Of a stretch of DNA of 64,000 nt, positions 17,425 to 25,999 are shown piece after piece. The DNA comes from Desulfovibrio porci. Its GTDB lineage: Bacteria > Desulfobacterota > Desulfovibrionia > Desulfovibrionales > Desulfovibrionaceae. A model generated the notes under the pieces. That model was not told the origin of the DNA. It worked only from the letters and a program-made list of their open reading frames with translations, and did not search any database. The stretch spans positions 1 through 64,000 of the forward strand of contig NZ_VUMH01000005.1 in NCBI RefSeq assembly GCF_009696265.1. The letters are read 5' to 3'. Position 1 is the stretch's first letter. Each line of letters starts with the position of its first letter. Position numbers and translations under genes: made by a program.

Positions 17425-18405
17425 CTACTGAGCGTTGAAAGCCCACCACCAGGCCAGCGTCGGCACTGCCAGAGCCAGCATTCCGGCCGGGATCTGCGGC
17501 AGGGCGGGCCAGCCGCGCCGCATGCGCCAGCTTTCACCCAACCCCAGCGCCAGTCCGCAGAGCAGACCGGCCACATGGGCCGCGTAATCAGTATTTTCCC
17601 CTTCCGTTCCCAGCATGGCCAGCAAGGCCGCGCCCGCCGCAATGGGCAGGATGGCCTTGCGCCTTTGCGTCTGCCGACCGGCCATCATGCCGGCCAGAAC
17701 GCCTACAGCCGCGAACAAGGCTGTGGAAAAGCCAAGACTGGTGACGGCCCGGGGGCGGAATAAAACCGTCAGGCCGTTGCCCAGAATGCCGCCGATCAGC
17801 GTCAGCCAGACGGCCCGCCCAACGCCGGTAAGCCGTGCTAGCAGCGTCAGAAAAAGAGCGCCGAAGGCTATATTGCCCCAGAGGTGGCGCAGATCGGCAT
17901 GCAGGGTCAGGGCCGTGGCGAGACGGTAAAACTGCCCGTAGACGCGCACCAGGACGTTGTCCAGAACGCCCGCATTGAACCATGTCTGCGGCGGCGGCAG
18001 GAAGTCCGGCACGGGGGGCCACCAGCCCATGCGCAGACCGTGCCAGATGATCAGCGGCAACAGAAAAAATGCCGTCAGGCCGCCGTATGGATATACGGGC
18101 GGTGGCGGCGAAGGAGGAGAAGCGGCCCGCCGCCGTTCGCCGTCGAAATCCGTCAGTTCACTGAGTGCAACCTGTTCCAGCAGGGGGGGGACATAGATAT
18201 ATTCGCGCCCCCGAAATGTGTTCAGGATATGCGGTATGCGGCAGGCGCTGAGCACCAGCCGCCAGTCGCGGCGTTGCATATAGTCCGCCAGCCCCGTGGG
18301 GCCGGTGATGTTGCGCCAGAACGGCGGCAGACTGCCCGGCCTGCGCCGGACGGTCCAGCGGCTTCCGGCGTGAGGATGGAATGTGGGAAAAAAAGCGTGC
18401 GACAT
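17425..18405 (-). CDS. Rhomboid-family intramembrane serine protease
   Basis: A 326-residue membrane protein. An unusual 105-residue N-terminal cytoplasmic region ends in a proline-rich stretch, then six or so membrane helices follow. The rhomboid pattern is HADLRHLWGNIAFG (His174, Asn178), GFST with catalytic Ser227, and AAHVAG with His277. The Ser motif reads GFST where most rhomboids have GxSG, so activity is probable but not certain. The substrate is unknown. It sits upstream of no partner gene and converges on ugd. Confidence 0.8.
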   Translation of the reverse strand: MSHAFFPTFHPHAGSRWTVRRRPGSLPPFWRNITGPTGLADYMQRRDWRLVLSACRIPHILNTFRGREYIYVPPLLEQVALSELTDFDGERRRAASPPSPPPPVYPYGGLTAFFLLPLIIWHGLRMGWWPPVPDFLPPPQTWFNAGVLDNVLVRVYGQFYRLATALTLHADLRHLWGNIAFGALFLTLLARLTGVGRAVWLTLIGGILGNGLTVLFRPRAVTSLGFSTALFAAVGVLAGMMAGRQTQRRKAILPIAAGAALLAMLGTEGENTDYAAHVAGLLCGLALGLGESWRMRRGWPALPQIPAGMLALAVPTLAWWWAFNAQ

Positions 18406-18410
18406 GGATA

Positions 18411-18440
18411 AAAAAAGCCCCGGCAGCGGACTGACGGGGC
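18411..18440 (-). terminator. Terminator of rpmB
   Basis: On the minus strand a GCCCCG...CGGGGC hairpin is followed by a T-run, 27 bases after the rpmB stop codon. Confidence 0.7.
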
Positions 18441-18466
18441 CTGCTATGACAAAAAAAAGAGAGAAA

Positions 18467-18676
18467 CTAGCCCTGTTTGCGCGCGACGGGCTTGGTCACG
18501 GCACCCGAACGCAGACAACGGGTGCAGACGGTCAGAGTGCGAACACTGCCGTCAGGAAACTGGTGACGCACGCGCTGAAGATTGGGGTTAAAGCGGCGCT
18601 TGGTCTTGATATTGGAATGGCTCACGAGATTGCCAACCTGGGGCTTTTTGCCGCAGAAATCGCATTCCTTGCTCAT
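18467..18676 (-). CDS. rpmB: 50S ribosomal protein L28
   Basis: A 69-residue basic protein with the L28 pattern: [32 protein letters not shown] and VCTRCLRSG. Four cysteines (two CxxC pairs) make it the zinc-binding type. An AGGA site precedes the start. It stands alone with its own terminator. Confidence 0.95.
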   Translation of the reverse strand: MSKECDFCGKKPQVGNLVSHSNIKTKRRFNPNLQRVRHQFPDGSVRTLTVCTRCLRSGAVTKPVARKQG

Positions 18677-18842
18677 ACAATCCTCCGTATATGCAAAAAA
18701 CAGTTCACTTCAAATGCGGCAAAACCGTGGCCCGGCGCTGTGGCGACAGCATTCTTAAGCGGGCATGACCGCGCGAAAAGATTAGATAGCCCATGGGACG
18801 AAAAAAGGCAAGACTTTTCCTAAAAAGAAACCATATCCGCCA

Positions 18843-21800
18843 TTATGCGCCGCCGCTTAAAAAACGCTGCTGAAAATCGGCGGCGGGCATGGGGCGGCCG
18901 AAGAAGTAACCCTGAATATAGTCCAGTTGCATCGATCGGACCAGTCGCAACTCTTCTTCCTTCTCCACGCCTTCCAGACAAACTTTGATGTCCACGTCAT
19001 GGCAGAGGGCCACCACAAAGCGGATGAAGGTGGCGTCAAAACGGCTGTTGAGAATGTCGCGCACAAAGACGCGGTCGATTTTGACGGTGTCGGCGGGCGA
19101 GGTTTTCAGCATGCTCAGCGAGGAATAGCCGGTTCCGAAATCATCCATGGCGATACGGATGCCCAGGCTGCGGATTTTTTTGAATATCTCCAGCAGCAGG
19201 GTATTTTCGCGTATCATGCAGCTTTCCGTGAATTCCACCACCACATTGCCGGGATTGAGGCCGGTCTTTGCCAGTGTGGCCTCGATGAAAGGCATCATGT
19301 CGTCGGAAATGACCTGCAAATAGGAAAGGTTGACGCTGATGACGAAATCCGGCCGCCACTGCGTCCATTCCTTGCACTGGCGCATGGCTTCTTTGAAAAC
19401 CCATTGCCCGAACGGCACGATCAAGCCGCTTTGCTCCATAAGCGGGATGAATTCGACTGGCGAGACGGGGCCGTATTTTGGGCAGCTCCAGCGTGCCAGA
19501 GCCTCGGCGCCTACCAGTCGGCCGCCTTCCGCGGTCACTTGGGGCTGGTAGAAAAGCTCAAAGCCTTCGAACTGACGTTCAATACTTTCACGCAGCAGTT
19601 CCGTGAGATCCAGGGAGCGTTTCTGATTGTTGTCGAGTTGCTTGTTGAAAAAAGTAATCCGGTTGCGCCCGTTTTTTTTGGAACTGGCCAGAGCGCAGAG
19701 GGCGGCCTGCAACAGTTCTTCGTGATTGGAGGCGTCCTGGGGATAGCCTGCATAGCCGGCGGAAAGCGGGCAGAAGTATTTCTTGCCGTCGTATTCCTGC
19801 TGATAGCGGAAACTTTCGGCCACGGAGTTGTAGGATGCCAGCGCGTCGTCCGCATCTCCATCTCCATAGCGGACAATGGCGAATACATCGCCGTCCAGCC
19901 GGTACAGCGAGGCGGTTTCAGGCAGAATGATCTGGAGCTTCTGCGCGATGATCCGCAAGACCTCGTCGCCGAAGACCCTGTTGTACAGTTCATTTACATG
20001 CGTGAAGTTATCCACTCCCAGCAGCATGAGATGCAGCGGCGTGGATGGACGGTTTTGCAGCGCGGCGGTGACGTCCTCTTCAAATTTTATCTTATTGTAC
20101 AGACCGGTGATATGGTCGATCTTGTTTCTCTGTCCCAGATTGGTGATAAAACCGGCGAAAAGCGTCGGCTCGCCGGTTTCGTCGCGCTCCAGATAGCCGC
20201 GGCAGCGCACCCAGACCCATTGCCCCTCGCGGTTCTTTACCCGGTACTCCACACAGTGGCTGTCGGATCTGCCGTCGGCGATGATCTGATTGGATTCAAG
20301 AAAGGCCGCCTTGTCGTCCGGATGGACCCGCTCTCCCCAGACAGCGGCGGCATTGGGCACAATTTCGCCCGGCAGGCCGAAATCGCGCACCATGGCCTTG
20401 GAATAGTGAAAGACGCCCGACGGCACTTTGGAGACGTAGATATAGGAATCCGTGCTGCGGCAGAGCGCGTCGTAAAGCTGGGCGGCGCTGCACAGTAGAC
20501 TGCCTTCCGCGGCGGGCAGGTTTTCCTCGCGCAAGCGAAGGGCGGCCGATCTGATATGAGCCTGCTTTTTCTGCTCGTACATGCTTTCGTCGGCTTTGGC
20601 GAGAATAGCGGGCAGGGCCAGGCGCATATCCGGGCGCACCTCAAAGCAGCCGAAGCAGAAGCTCAACTCATAGGACAGCCGCAGCTCTTCTTTTTTCACC
20701 TCCAGATTGCGCAGCACCTTTTTCAGGCAACGCGCCGCCGCGTGGCGGTCTAGTTCATGAAAAACAGTTACGAATTCATCGCCGCTCAAGCGGCAGCAGA
20801 AGTCGTCGCCCTGCAGAGTGGCTCCGATTTCATGCGCCGCCAGAGTGAGGGCCGCGTCGCCCTCCGCGTGCCCGAACGCGTCATTAATATCCTTGAGGTT
20901 GTTGATGTCGAGAAGGGCCACAATAAGCGACGTTCCCTTTTCCCGGGCTTCGCCAACGGCCCGCGTCAGTCTTTCCAGACCGGCTCGGCGGTTCAGCAGC
21001 CCGGTGAGCTCGTCAATGGTGGCTTCATGCCGCAGACGTTTGCTGTCGGTAATGTCTATGGTTTGCTGCAAATGAACGAGCGAACCGTCGGTCCAGCGCA
21101 TCAGGCTGTCATAATTTTCAAAAAAACGGCCTGTCAGCGTGTTGTGCTCCTCCCAACGATAGACGGACAGATCGTCGGGGTGGGCGCTCAGATGGCTCAC
21201 CGGGCAGAATTCGCAACGCTGTATCTTGTCGTTCTGCAAGACCTGCCAGCAGATTTTGCCCTCAGGCTGCTCAAGATGAAAGATTTCCTTCATGTACTGG
21301 TTCATGTAGAGGATGCGGTCCGTCTGCGGGTCGGTGATGTAAATGCCAACCTTGACCCGGTCCATGGCGGCGTTGAATATGCGGTTGTGAAAAGCCTGGT
21401 GGGAACAATAGGCCTGCCCGGCGATGAAGAGCCCCAGCAGCACAGCGAACACGTCCATCTGGCGGCGCTGTCCGGCATCCCACGGTCTGTCGGCAGGCGA
21501 ACTGCCGAAAATCGCAAACCCCAGCAGGTAACCGTCCTGCCCTTTCAGCGGCAAGGCAAGGCACCGAAATTTTTGTTGACCGGCGGCGGACAGAAGGGTT
21601 TGCAGTGTGTCCGACATGACCTCGGGCCGGGTTTGCTGGGCGCGCAGACGTTCAAAGATGTCTTGCCCGGCGAAGGCCGCGCACAGAGCTTCCTCCGTCA
21701 AGTTTGGCGCGGAACTCCAAGCCACGGGGCTGAAGGGAAAATCATCCTTGCTCCGACGCAGCACGACCAGAGCACTGAGGGGCAGATACGTGCGCAGGAC

Positions 21801-21908
21801 TTCCGCCAGAGTCGGCAGAAGGTCGTACAAAGACTTGCCGTAGTCCAAACGGCTGGTCAGGGCGTCGATCAAGCCGGTCAGGTCGACATCAGTGCGCGTA
21901 TAGTCCAT
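18843..21908 (-). CDS. GAF-PAS-GGDEF-PAS-GGDEF-EAL c-di-GMP signalling protein
   Basis: A 1021-residue soluble protein with a GAF-like region (about 20-165). PAS-1 (about 175-290) has a Cys cluster (220, 232, 235). GGDEF-1 has RLSGDEF at 373-379. PAS-2 is at about 485-590. GGDEF-2 is degenerate (DGDVF at 672-676). The EAL domain starts at EAL 802-804. It keeps the Mg and catalytic residues seen in active phosphodiesterases: NLS, EFTES, DDFGTGYSS (922-930), KIDR and EGVE (979-982). GGDEF-1 has the first Gly replaced by Ser, which may still allow cyclase activity; GGDEF-2 almost surely does not make c-di-GMP and may bind GTP as a regulator. Net hydrolysis is the best guess. Confidence 0.93.
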   Translation of the reverse strand: MDYTRTDVDLTGLIDALTSRLDYGKSLYDLLPTLAEVLRTYLPLSALVVLRRSKDDFPFSPVAWSSAPNLTEEALCAAFAGQDIFERLRAQQTRPEVMSDTLQTLLSAAGQQKFRCLALPLKGQDGYLLGFAIFGSSPADRPWDAGQRRQMDVFAVLLGLFIAGQAYCSHQAFHNRIFNAAMDRVKVGIYITDPQTDRILYMNQYMKEIFHLEQPEGKICWQVLQNDKIQRCEFCPVSHLSAHPDDLSVYRWEEHNTLTGRFFENYDSLMRWTDGSLVHLQQTIDITDSKRLRHEATIDELTGLLNRRAGLERLTRAVGEAREKGTSLIVALLDINNLKDINDAFGHAEGDAALTLAAHEIGATLQGDDFCCRLSGDEFVTVFHELDRHAAARCLKKVLRNLEVKKEELRLSYELSFCFGCFEVRPDMRLALPAILAKADESMYEQKKQAHIRSAALRLREENLPAAEGSLLCSAAQLYDALCRSTDSYIYVSKVPSGVFHYSKAMVRDFGLPGEIVPNAAAVWGERVHPDDKAAFLESNQIIADGRSDSHCVEYRVKNREGQWVWVRCRGYLERDETGEPTLFAGFITNLGQRNKIDHITGLYNKIKFEEDVTAALQNRPSTPLHLMLLGVDNFTHVNELYNRVFGDEVLRIIAQKLQIILPETASLYRLDGDVFAIVRYGDGDADDALASYNSVAESFRYQQEYDGKKYFCPLSAGYAGYPQDASNHEELLQAALCALASSKKNGRNRITFFNKQLDNNQKRSLDLTELLRESIERQFEGFELFYQPQVTAEGGRLVGAEALARWSCPKYGPVSPVEFIPLMEQSGLIVPFGQWVFKEAMRQCKEWTQWRPDFVISVNLSYLQVISDDMMPFIEATLAKTGLNPGNVVVEFTESCMIRENTLLLEIFKKIRSLGIRIAMDDFGTGYSSLSMLKTSPADTVKIDRVFVRDILNSRFDATFIRFVVALCHDVDIKVCLEGVEKEEELRLVRSMQLDYIQGYFFGRPMPAADFQQRFLSGGA

Positions 21909-22213
21909 ATCAGCCCCTTTACTGCTCTAAACCAGACTATCTTCCTGATCCGACGCAATTCCGTCAAGCAAAAAATGGGTATTTATGATGAAATGGCAAT
22001 ATTTTCTTGAGATATCGGAAACACTGGTAAACTAAAAATTATTTTATTGACATATCATGCAATAATTTAAATTTTATTTCAAATCGTGATGTATCGAAAA
22101 GTTTATATCAGGCCGGGCCGCTCGCACTCCAGTGACAAAAGGGAGTTAAGTATACTCTGCTTGAGGGCAGGAGGTCGCATCCTCATCAGTGCACAATGTC
22201 GGGAGGGACGGCT

Positions 22214-23316
22214 GTGGAAGAGTTCGATATTGTTATCGTCGGCGCGGGGCCGGCGGGATCGTGCCTGGCCCGTCTTGCCGCCAGGTTGCCGGGGCTGCGC
22301 ATTGCGCTGGTGGACGCCAGGGCTCTGGACAGCACTTATGCCGGAACCGGCCGGATCAAGAGTTGCGGCGGCCTGATGGCCCCCGATGCGCAGAAGGCCA
22401 TGGCCCTTATGGACATGGCGCTGCCATCGCGGCTTCTGGTAACCCGCAGCTTTTCGCGGTGCGCACGCTGGATCTGCCCAGCGGACTGGAGCGGAATTAT
22501 CAGCGCTTTTATCTGAATCTGGACCGCGAAGCCTTTGACCGCTGGTTATTTGCTTCGGTAGGCGACACGGTACGAAAATTCCCGCATACTGTGGTAAAGA
22601 GTCTGCATCATGAAGCTGGAGGGTACAGCGTCGTGTGCGCGAACGGCATGAAACTGAGCTGCCGTTTCATCGTGGGCGCGGACGGGGCCAATTCCGTGGT
22701 GCGGCGAAAGCTCTTTCCGCACGTGTGCCCGGCCCGTTATGTCGCCATCCAGGAGCGTTTCGCCCTTGCCTCGCGTAAACCGCATTTCGCGGCTTTTTTC
22801 GACCCGGAAATCACGGATTATTACGCTTGGGGCCTGCCCAAGGGAGGGGAATATCTTCTCGGCGCGGCCATCCCGGCGGTAGCGGGCGCGGGGGAAATGT
22901 TTCTGCGTTTCAAGGAAAAGATCAGGCCGTTTGGCTATGATCTTCAGGAGGCCCGCAGTCGTGAAACCACGCTGATTCTCCGTCCCGGCGGCCCGCCCGG
23001 CTCCGGTGTTCTGGCGGACGGCGCCGCTTGCCTGCTGGGTGAGGCCGGCGGCTATATCAGTCCCAGCTCCGCCGAAGGCTTCAGCTATGCCTTTCGTACA
23101 GCCATGCTGGTTTAGCAGAGTCTGAAGCTGGCTGGCGAAAGAACGGCATCCGACGCCTACTTCAAGGCGGCTTGCCGCTGGCAGGCCCGTCTGATGCGGC
23201 CGTTGCGCCTTGAGCTCTGGGGCAAGTGTCTCAAGCGGCAGGTGCTTTACCGTCCCCTCCTGCGCCGACTGATCATGCATTCGGGCCTGCGGCATCTGAA
23301 CCGCATTGATCCCTGA
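22214..23316 (+). pseudogene. FAD-dependent oxidoreductase (geranylgeranyl reductase-like), broken
   Basis: Begins VEEFDIVIVGAGPAGSCLA (GTG start after GGGAGGGACG), the FAD-binding fold, then KSCGGLMAPDAQKAM. Near 22440 the frame shifts and goes on as NPQLFAVRTLDLP, FIVGADGANSVVRR and LLGEAGGYISPSSAEG. A TAG at 23113-23115 interrupts the frame after RTAMLV, and the same frame runs on for 66 more residues to a proper stop. Once repaired it would be about 367 residues, the size of FixC/geranylgeranyl reductase-like flavoproteins. Both lesions make loss of function likely. The 290 bases before it are AT-rich with no gene. Confidence 0.75.
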
Positions 23317-23339
23317 TGTGAAACGTCTGATGTGGGGGT

Positions 23340-24287
23340 TCAAGTCTTCGCGCCAAGTCCGTTAAGGCCGGACTTTCGGTGTGCCGGAAATGCCGTTGCC
23401 AGCTCCCGTACAAGCGTGTCCGCAACGTCATCCCTGCCCGCAAGCGTCGCCAGGCCAAGTTGAATTTGTAGCGGCGCGGTTTCCGCCAGTGGCGTGAAAA
23501 CGACGCCTTTCCTCCGGATGGCCGCGAATGAGGCGGGCAACAGGCTCATACCCTCGCCGGAAGCGATACGGGCCAGCAGGACGTCGTGCTCCGCCGGTTC
23601 CTCCAGAAAGGCGGGCGCAAAACCCGCATGGGCAAAAACGCCCCGCATGCGATCAAAGAATGCCGGATTGCTCTCCCGTCGGAACCAGAACAAAGGCTTG
23701 CCGTTCAAGGTCCGGAGTGACAGTGCGCCGCAACGGGCTTCGGGCCAACGCTCCGGCAGGGCCGCCAGCAGCGGCTCGTCATACGGCAAGGGGCGAAGAA
23801 CAAGGCCGGGCGCTTCCAGTGGCAGGGCCACCAGAGCGGCGTCCAGCCTGCCTTTGCGCACGTCACGCGCCAGCCGGGGCGAGGTTCCCCGCGTCAGGCG
23901 CAGTTGTGAGGCGTACAGGCCGCGCAGACGCGCTTCCAGACCGGAAAAAACACCCTGCTCAAAAGCCGTTGTCAGGCCGAGGGCAACGACTTTTGCTCCG
24001 GGATTCGCCAGGGCCGCCAACCGCGTGAAGGTTTTCTCCTGCAATCGCAGCAACGGGCGGATGATCTCCAAAGCCCGCGCCCCGTCTTCGGTCAAAATCA
24101 ATCCTCTGGTATGCCGGATGAAAAGCGTCAGCCCCAGACGCTCTTCCAGTTTTTTGATCTGGCGGCTCAGGGGCGGCTGTGACATCAGCAGGCGTTCCGC
24201 CGCCCGATGCAGATTTTTTTCTTCGGCTACCACGGCAAAGCAGTGCAGCAAGTGCGTGTCGGAAGCGTTGAGCAGGGCGTTCGTCAT
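23340..24287 (-). CDS. LysR-family transcriptional regulator
   Basis: A 315-residue regulator. The winged HTH fills residues about 8-66 (HCFAVVAEEKNLHRAAERLL, SQPPLSRQIKKLEERLG). An effector-binding domain follows from about residue 95. The start MTNALLNASD was chosen over an ATG 18 bases upstream, because that one lies inside a CATAC-AAA-GTATG dyad that looks like the operator. It is divergent from the carboxymuconolactone-decarboxylase family gene, the classic LysR arrangement, so that gene is the probable target. Confidence 0.88.
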   Translation of the reverse strand: MTNALLNASDTHLLHCFAVVAEEKNLHRAAERLLMSQPPLSRQIKKLEERLGLTLFIRHTRGLILTEDGARALEIIRPLLRLQEKTFTRLAALANPGAKVVALGLTTAFEQGVFSGLEARLRGLYASQLRLTRGTSPRLARDVRKGRLDAALVALPLEAPGLVLRPLPYDEPLLAALPERWPEARCGALSLRTLNGKPLFWFRRESNPAFFDRMRGVFAHAGFAPAFLEEPAEHDVLLARIASGEGMSLLPASFAAIRRKGVVFTPLAETAPLQIQLGLATLAGRDDVADTLVRELATAFPAHRKSGLNGLGAKT

Positions 24288-24302
24288 ACCTGGAAGGTAT
24301 CG

Positions 24303-24315
24303 CATACAAAGTATG
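24303..24315. promoter_or_regulatory. Dyad operator candidate between the divergent genes
   Basis: CATAC-AAA-GTATG, with outer bases extending the symmetry, lies between the LysR start and the +strand gene. Place and symmetry suit a LysR-type binding site. Inference only. Confidence 0.4.
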
Positions 24316-24360
24316 ATGAAAAGCCGTCAGGCCTCCCTATAAAGGAAAAAAGGAGGTTGC

Positions 24361-24840
24361 ATGCATACGTATCTGTTGCTGGTGATCGGCGTCCTTTGTT
24401 TCTGTCTTTTGGGCGGACCGTGCTTTGCTTTGGAGAACAGTAAAGGGGGAAATATGGATTCTCGGCGTTATGAGACAGGCCTTGAAGTGCTGCGTCAGGT
24501 GGACGGAAAGGGTGGTGAAGCTGTGGTGGAAAGTCTGCGGAACATCGCGCCTGACTTTTCCCGTTATCTTGTGGAGTTTCCCTTTGGAGACATTTACGCC
24601 CGGCCCGGACTTGATCTGAAAAATCGGGAAATAGCGACGGTGGCGGCGTTGACCGCACTGGGCAATGCGGGACCGCAGCTCAGGGTGCATATCGCGGCCG
24701 CCCTGCATGTGGGCTGCACGCGAGAGGAAATTGTGGAGGTCATTATGCAGATGGCCGTTTACGCGGGATTTCCGGCTGCCCTGAACGGTCTGTTCGCCGC
24801 GCGTGATGTCTTTGGGGAGCATACCGTGCCACAGAAGTGA
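24361..24840 (+). CDS. Carboxymuconolactone decarboxylase-family protein, exported and possibly also cytosolic
   Basis: The 159-residue form begins with a clear signal peptide (hydrophobic LLLVIGVLCFCLLGG, cleavage likely after CFA). The mature part matches the CMD/AhpD fold: PFGDIYARPGLDLKNREI, then LRVHIAAALHVGCTREEIVEVI. There is one Cys at the motif, not the CxxC of AhpD peroxidases, so a redox role is less likely. Both the first ATG (AAGGAGG, spacing 5) and an internal ATG at 24454 (AAAGGGGGAAAT) have strong ribosome-binding sites. The internal start would make a 128-residue form without signal peptide. LysR control from the neighbour is likely. Confidence 0.85.
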   Translation: MHTYLLLVIGVLCFCLLGGPCFALENSKGGNMDSRRYETGLEVLRQVDGKGGEAVVESLRNIAPDFSRYLVEFPFGDIYARPGLDLKNREIATVAALTALGNAGPQLRVHIAAALHVGCTREEIVEVIMQMAVYAGFPAALNGLFAARDVFGEHTVPQK

Positions 24841-24862
24841 GGCGTGTTTAACGGGTAAGAGT

Positions 24863-24896
24863 AAAGGCGGGTGGACAGCGACGTTCGCCCGCCTTT
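24863..24896. terminator. Bidirectional terminator between convergent genes
   Basis: AAAGGCGGG/CCCGCCTTT perfect arms lie between the CMD-family gene and the EamA transporter gene, with A and T richness at both ends. Confidence 0.75.
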
Positions 24897-24901
24897 GGCG
24901 T

Positions 24902-25837
24902 TCATATTTTTGACTGTGTTGCCGCAGCCTTCCGGGAAGCCGGCGCGGCTTCCGGCAGGCAGGCCAGACCGACGCCAAGCAGAACGAACAGCAGGCCCAG
25001 CCAGTGGGCTCCGCTGATTTCTTCGCGTAAAAACATGCCGGAAAGCAGCACGCCGCTGAGCGGGACAAAGCCCGTAAACGCGGCGGCGACTCCCGCCGGA
25101 ACAACGGCAATGCCTTTGAACCAGAAAACATAGGACAGAAAGGATACAAAAATTCCGTAATACCCGATGCAGAGCACCGTGGAAAGGCGCATGGCCGCAA
25201 AATCGTATCCTCTGGCCTCATATAGGGCGCACGGCAGCAGGCAGATGAAAGCATAGGACGACATCAGGGCTGTCCCGCGCAATGCCGACACCCGGCCGCA
25301 ACCGGCTCTGCTCATGACCGAGAAACAGGCTTCGCAAAGAACGGCCATCAGGATCAGGCAATTGCCTTTTATAGCGCCTGACGCCTGTACGGCGCCGCTC
25401 AGAAAAGGATGCAGGTTGACGGCCAGAATGCCGATGGAAACACTGAGCACGCTGGCGACACGTTTGCCGGACATCCTTTCGCGCAGCAGCAAAAAGGCCA
25501 AAAGCGCGATGAGCGCGGGGGCCGCGCTGCTGATAAGTCCTCCGGCCGCCGCGCTGGTGTGCCGCAGGCCCCAGAAGATAAATGCCCGGTACAGAACAAT
25601 GCCGCACAGTGCCTGCAAAAAAAGCGCAACATGCGTTTTGCCGTCCAGTTTCGGCTGCCCGTGCCGCCTCAGAAATGACAGGGGCAGCAGAATCAGCAGG
25701 CTGACGGATATGCCCAGTTCGGCGGCGAGAAAGACCGGCATGGCAGCGACCATGCACTTTCCGGCTACCACGGCGCTTCCCGCGATGATCATGGCCAGGG
25801 CGAGAAAGCCGTAAGCGCGCGTTTGTACGTTTCTCAT
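24902..25837 (-). CDS. EamA-family (DMT) transporter
   Basis: A 311-residue protein of about ten membrane helices in two homologous halves. Each half ends with the pattern of EamA transporters (ISSAAPALIALLAFLLLRERMSG; FTGFVPLSGVLLSGMFLREE). These carriers export metabolites or take up amino acids and related compounds; the substrate is unknown. It is divergent from a MocR-type regulator, which often controls a neighbouring transporter or vitamin B6 gene. Confidence 0.85.
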   Translation of the reverse strand: MRNVQTRAYGFLALAMIIAGSAVVAGKCMVAAMPVFLAAELGISVSLLILLPLSFLRRHGQPKLDGKTHVALFLQALCGIVLYRAFIFWGLRHTSAAAGGLISSAAPALIALLAFLLLRERMSGKRVASVLSVSIGILAVNLHPFLSGAVQASGAIKGNCLILMAVLCEACFSVMSRAGCGRVSALRGTALMSSYAFICLLPCALYEARGYDFAAMRLSTVLCIGYYGIFVSFLSYVFWFKGIAVVPAGVAAAFTGFVPLSGVLLSGMFLREEISGAHWLGLLFVLLGVGLACLPEAAPASRKAAATQSKI

Positions 25838-25999
25838 TGTTTCGTCCGCGGCAGAGGTGTGATGAAAACCGGGACAAGGCGGCGCGTATTTTTGTCATGG
25901 CGGTCTTGCCTCCCCCGTGTCGCCAAGGTAAGGTGACGGAACTGGATGGAAAAGATCCACTTTTTATTTATTTTTAACATACCACTTTGGCGAACGCAT

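Noticed and set aside
18927..20498. A 523-codon open frame on the plus strand opposite the GGDEF-EAL gene
   Set aside because: It runs antisense to a well-supported gene and has no family signature; high GC gives long antisense frames.
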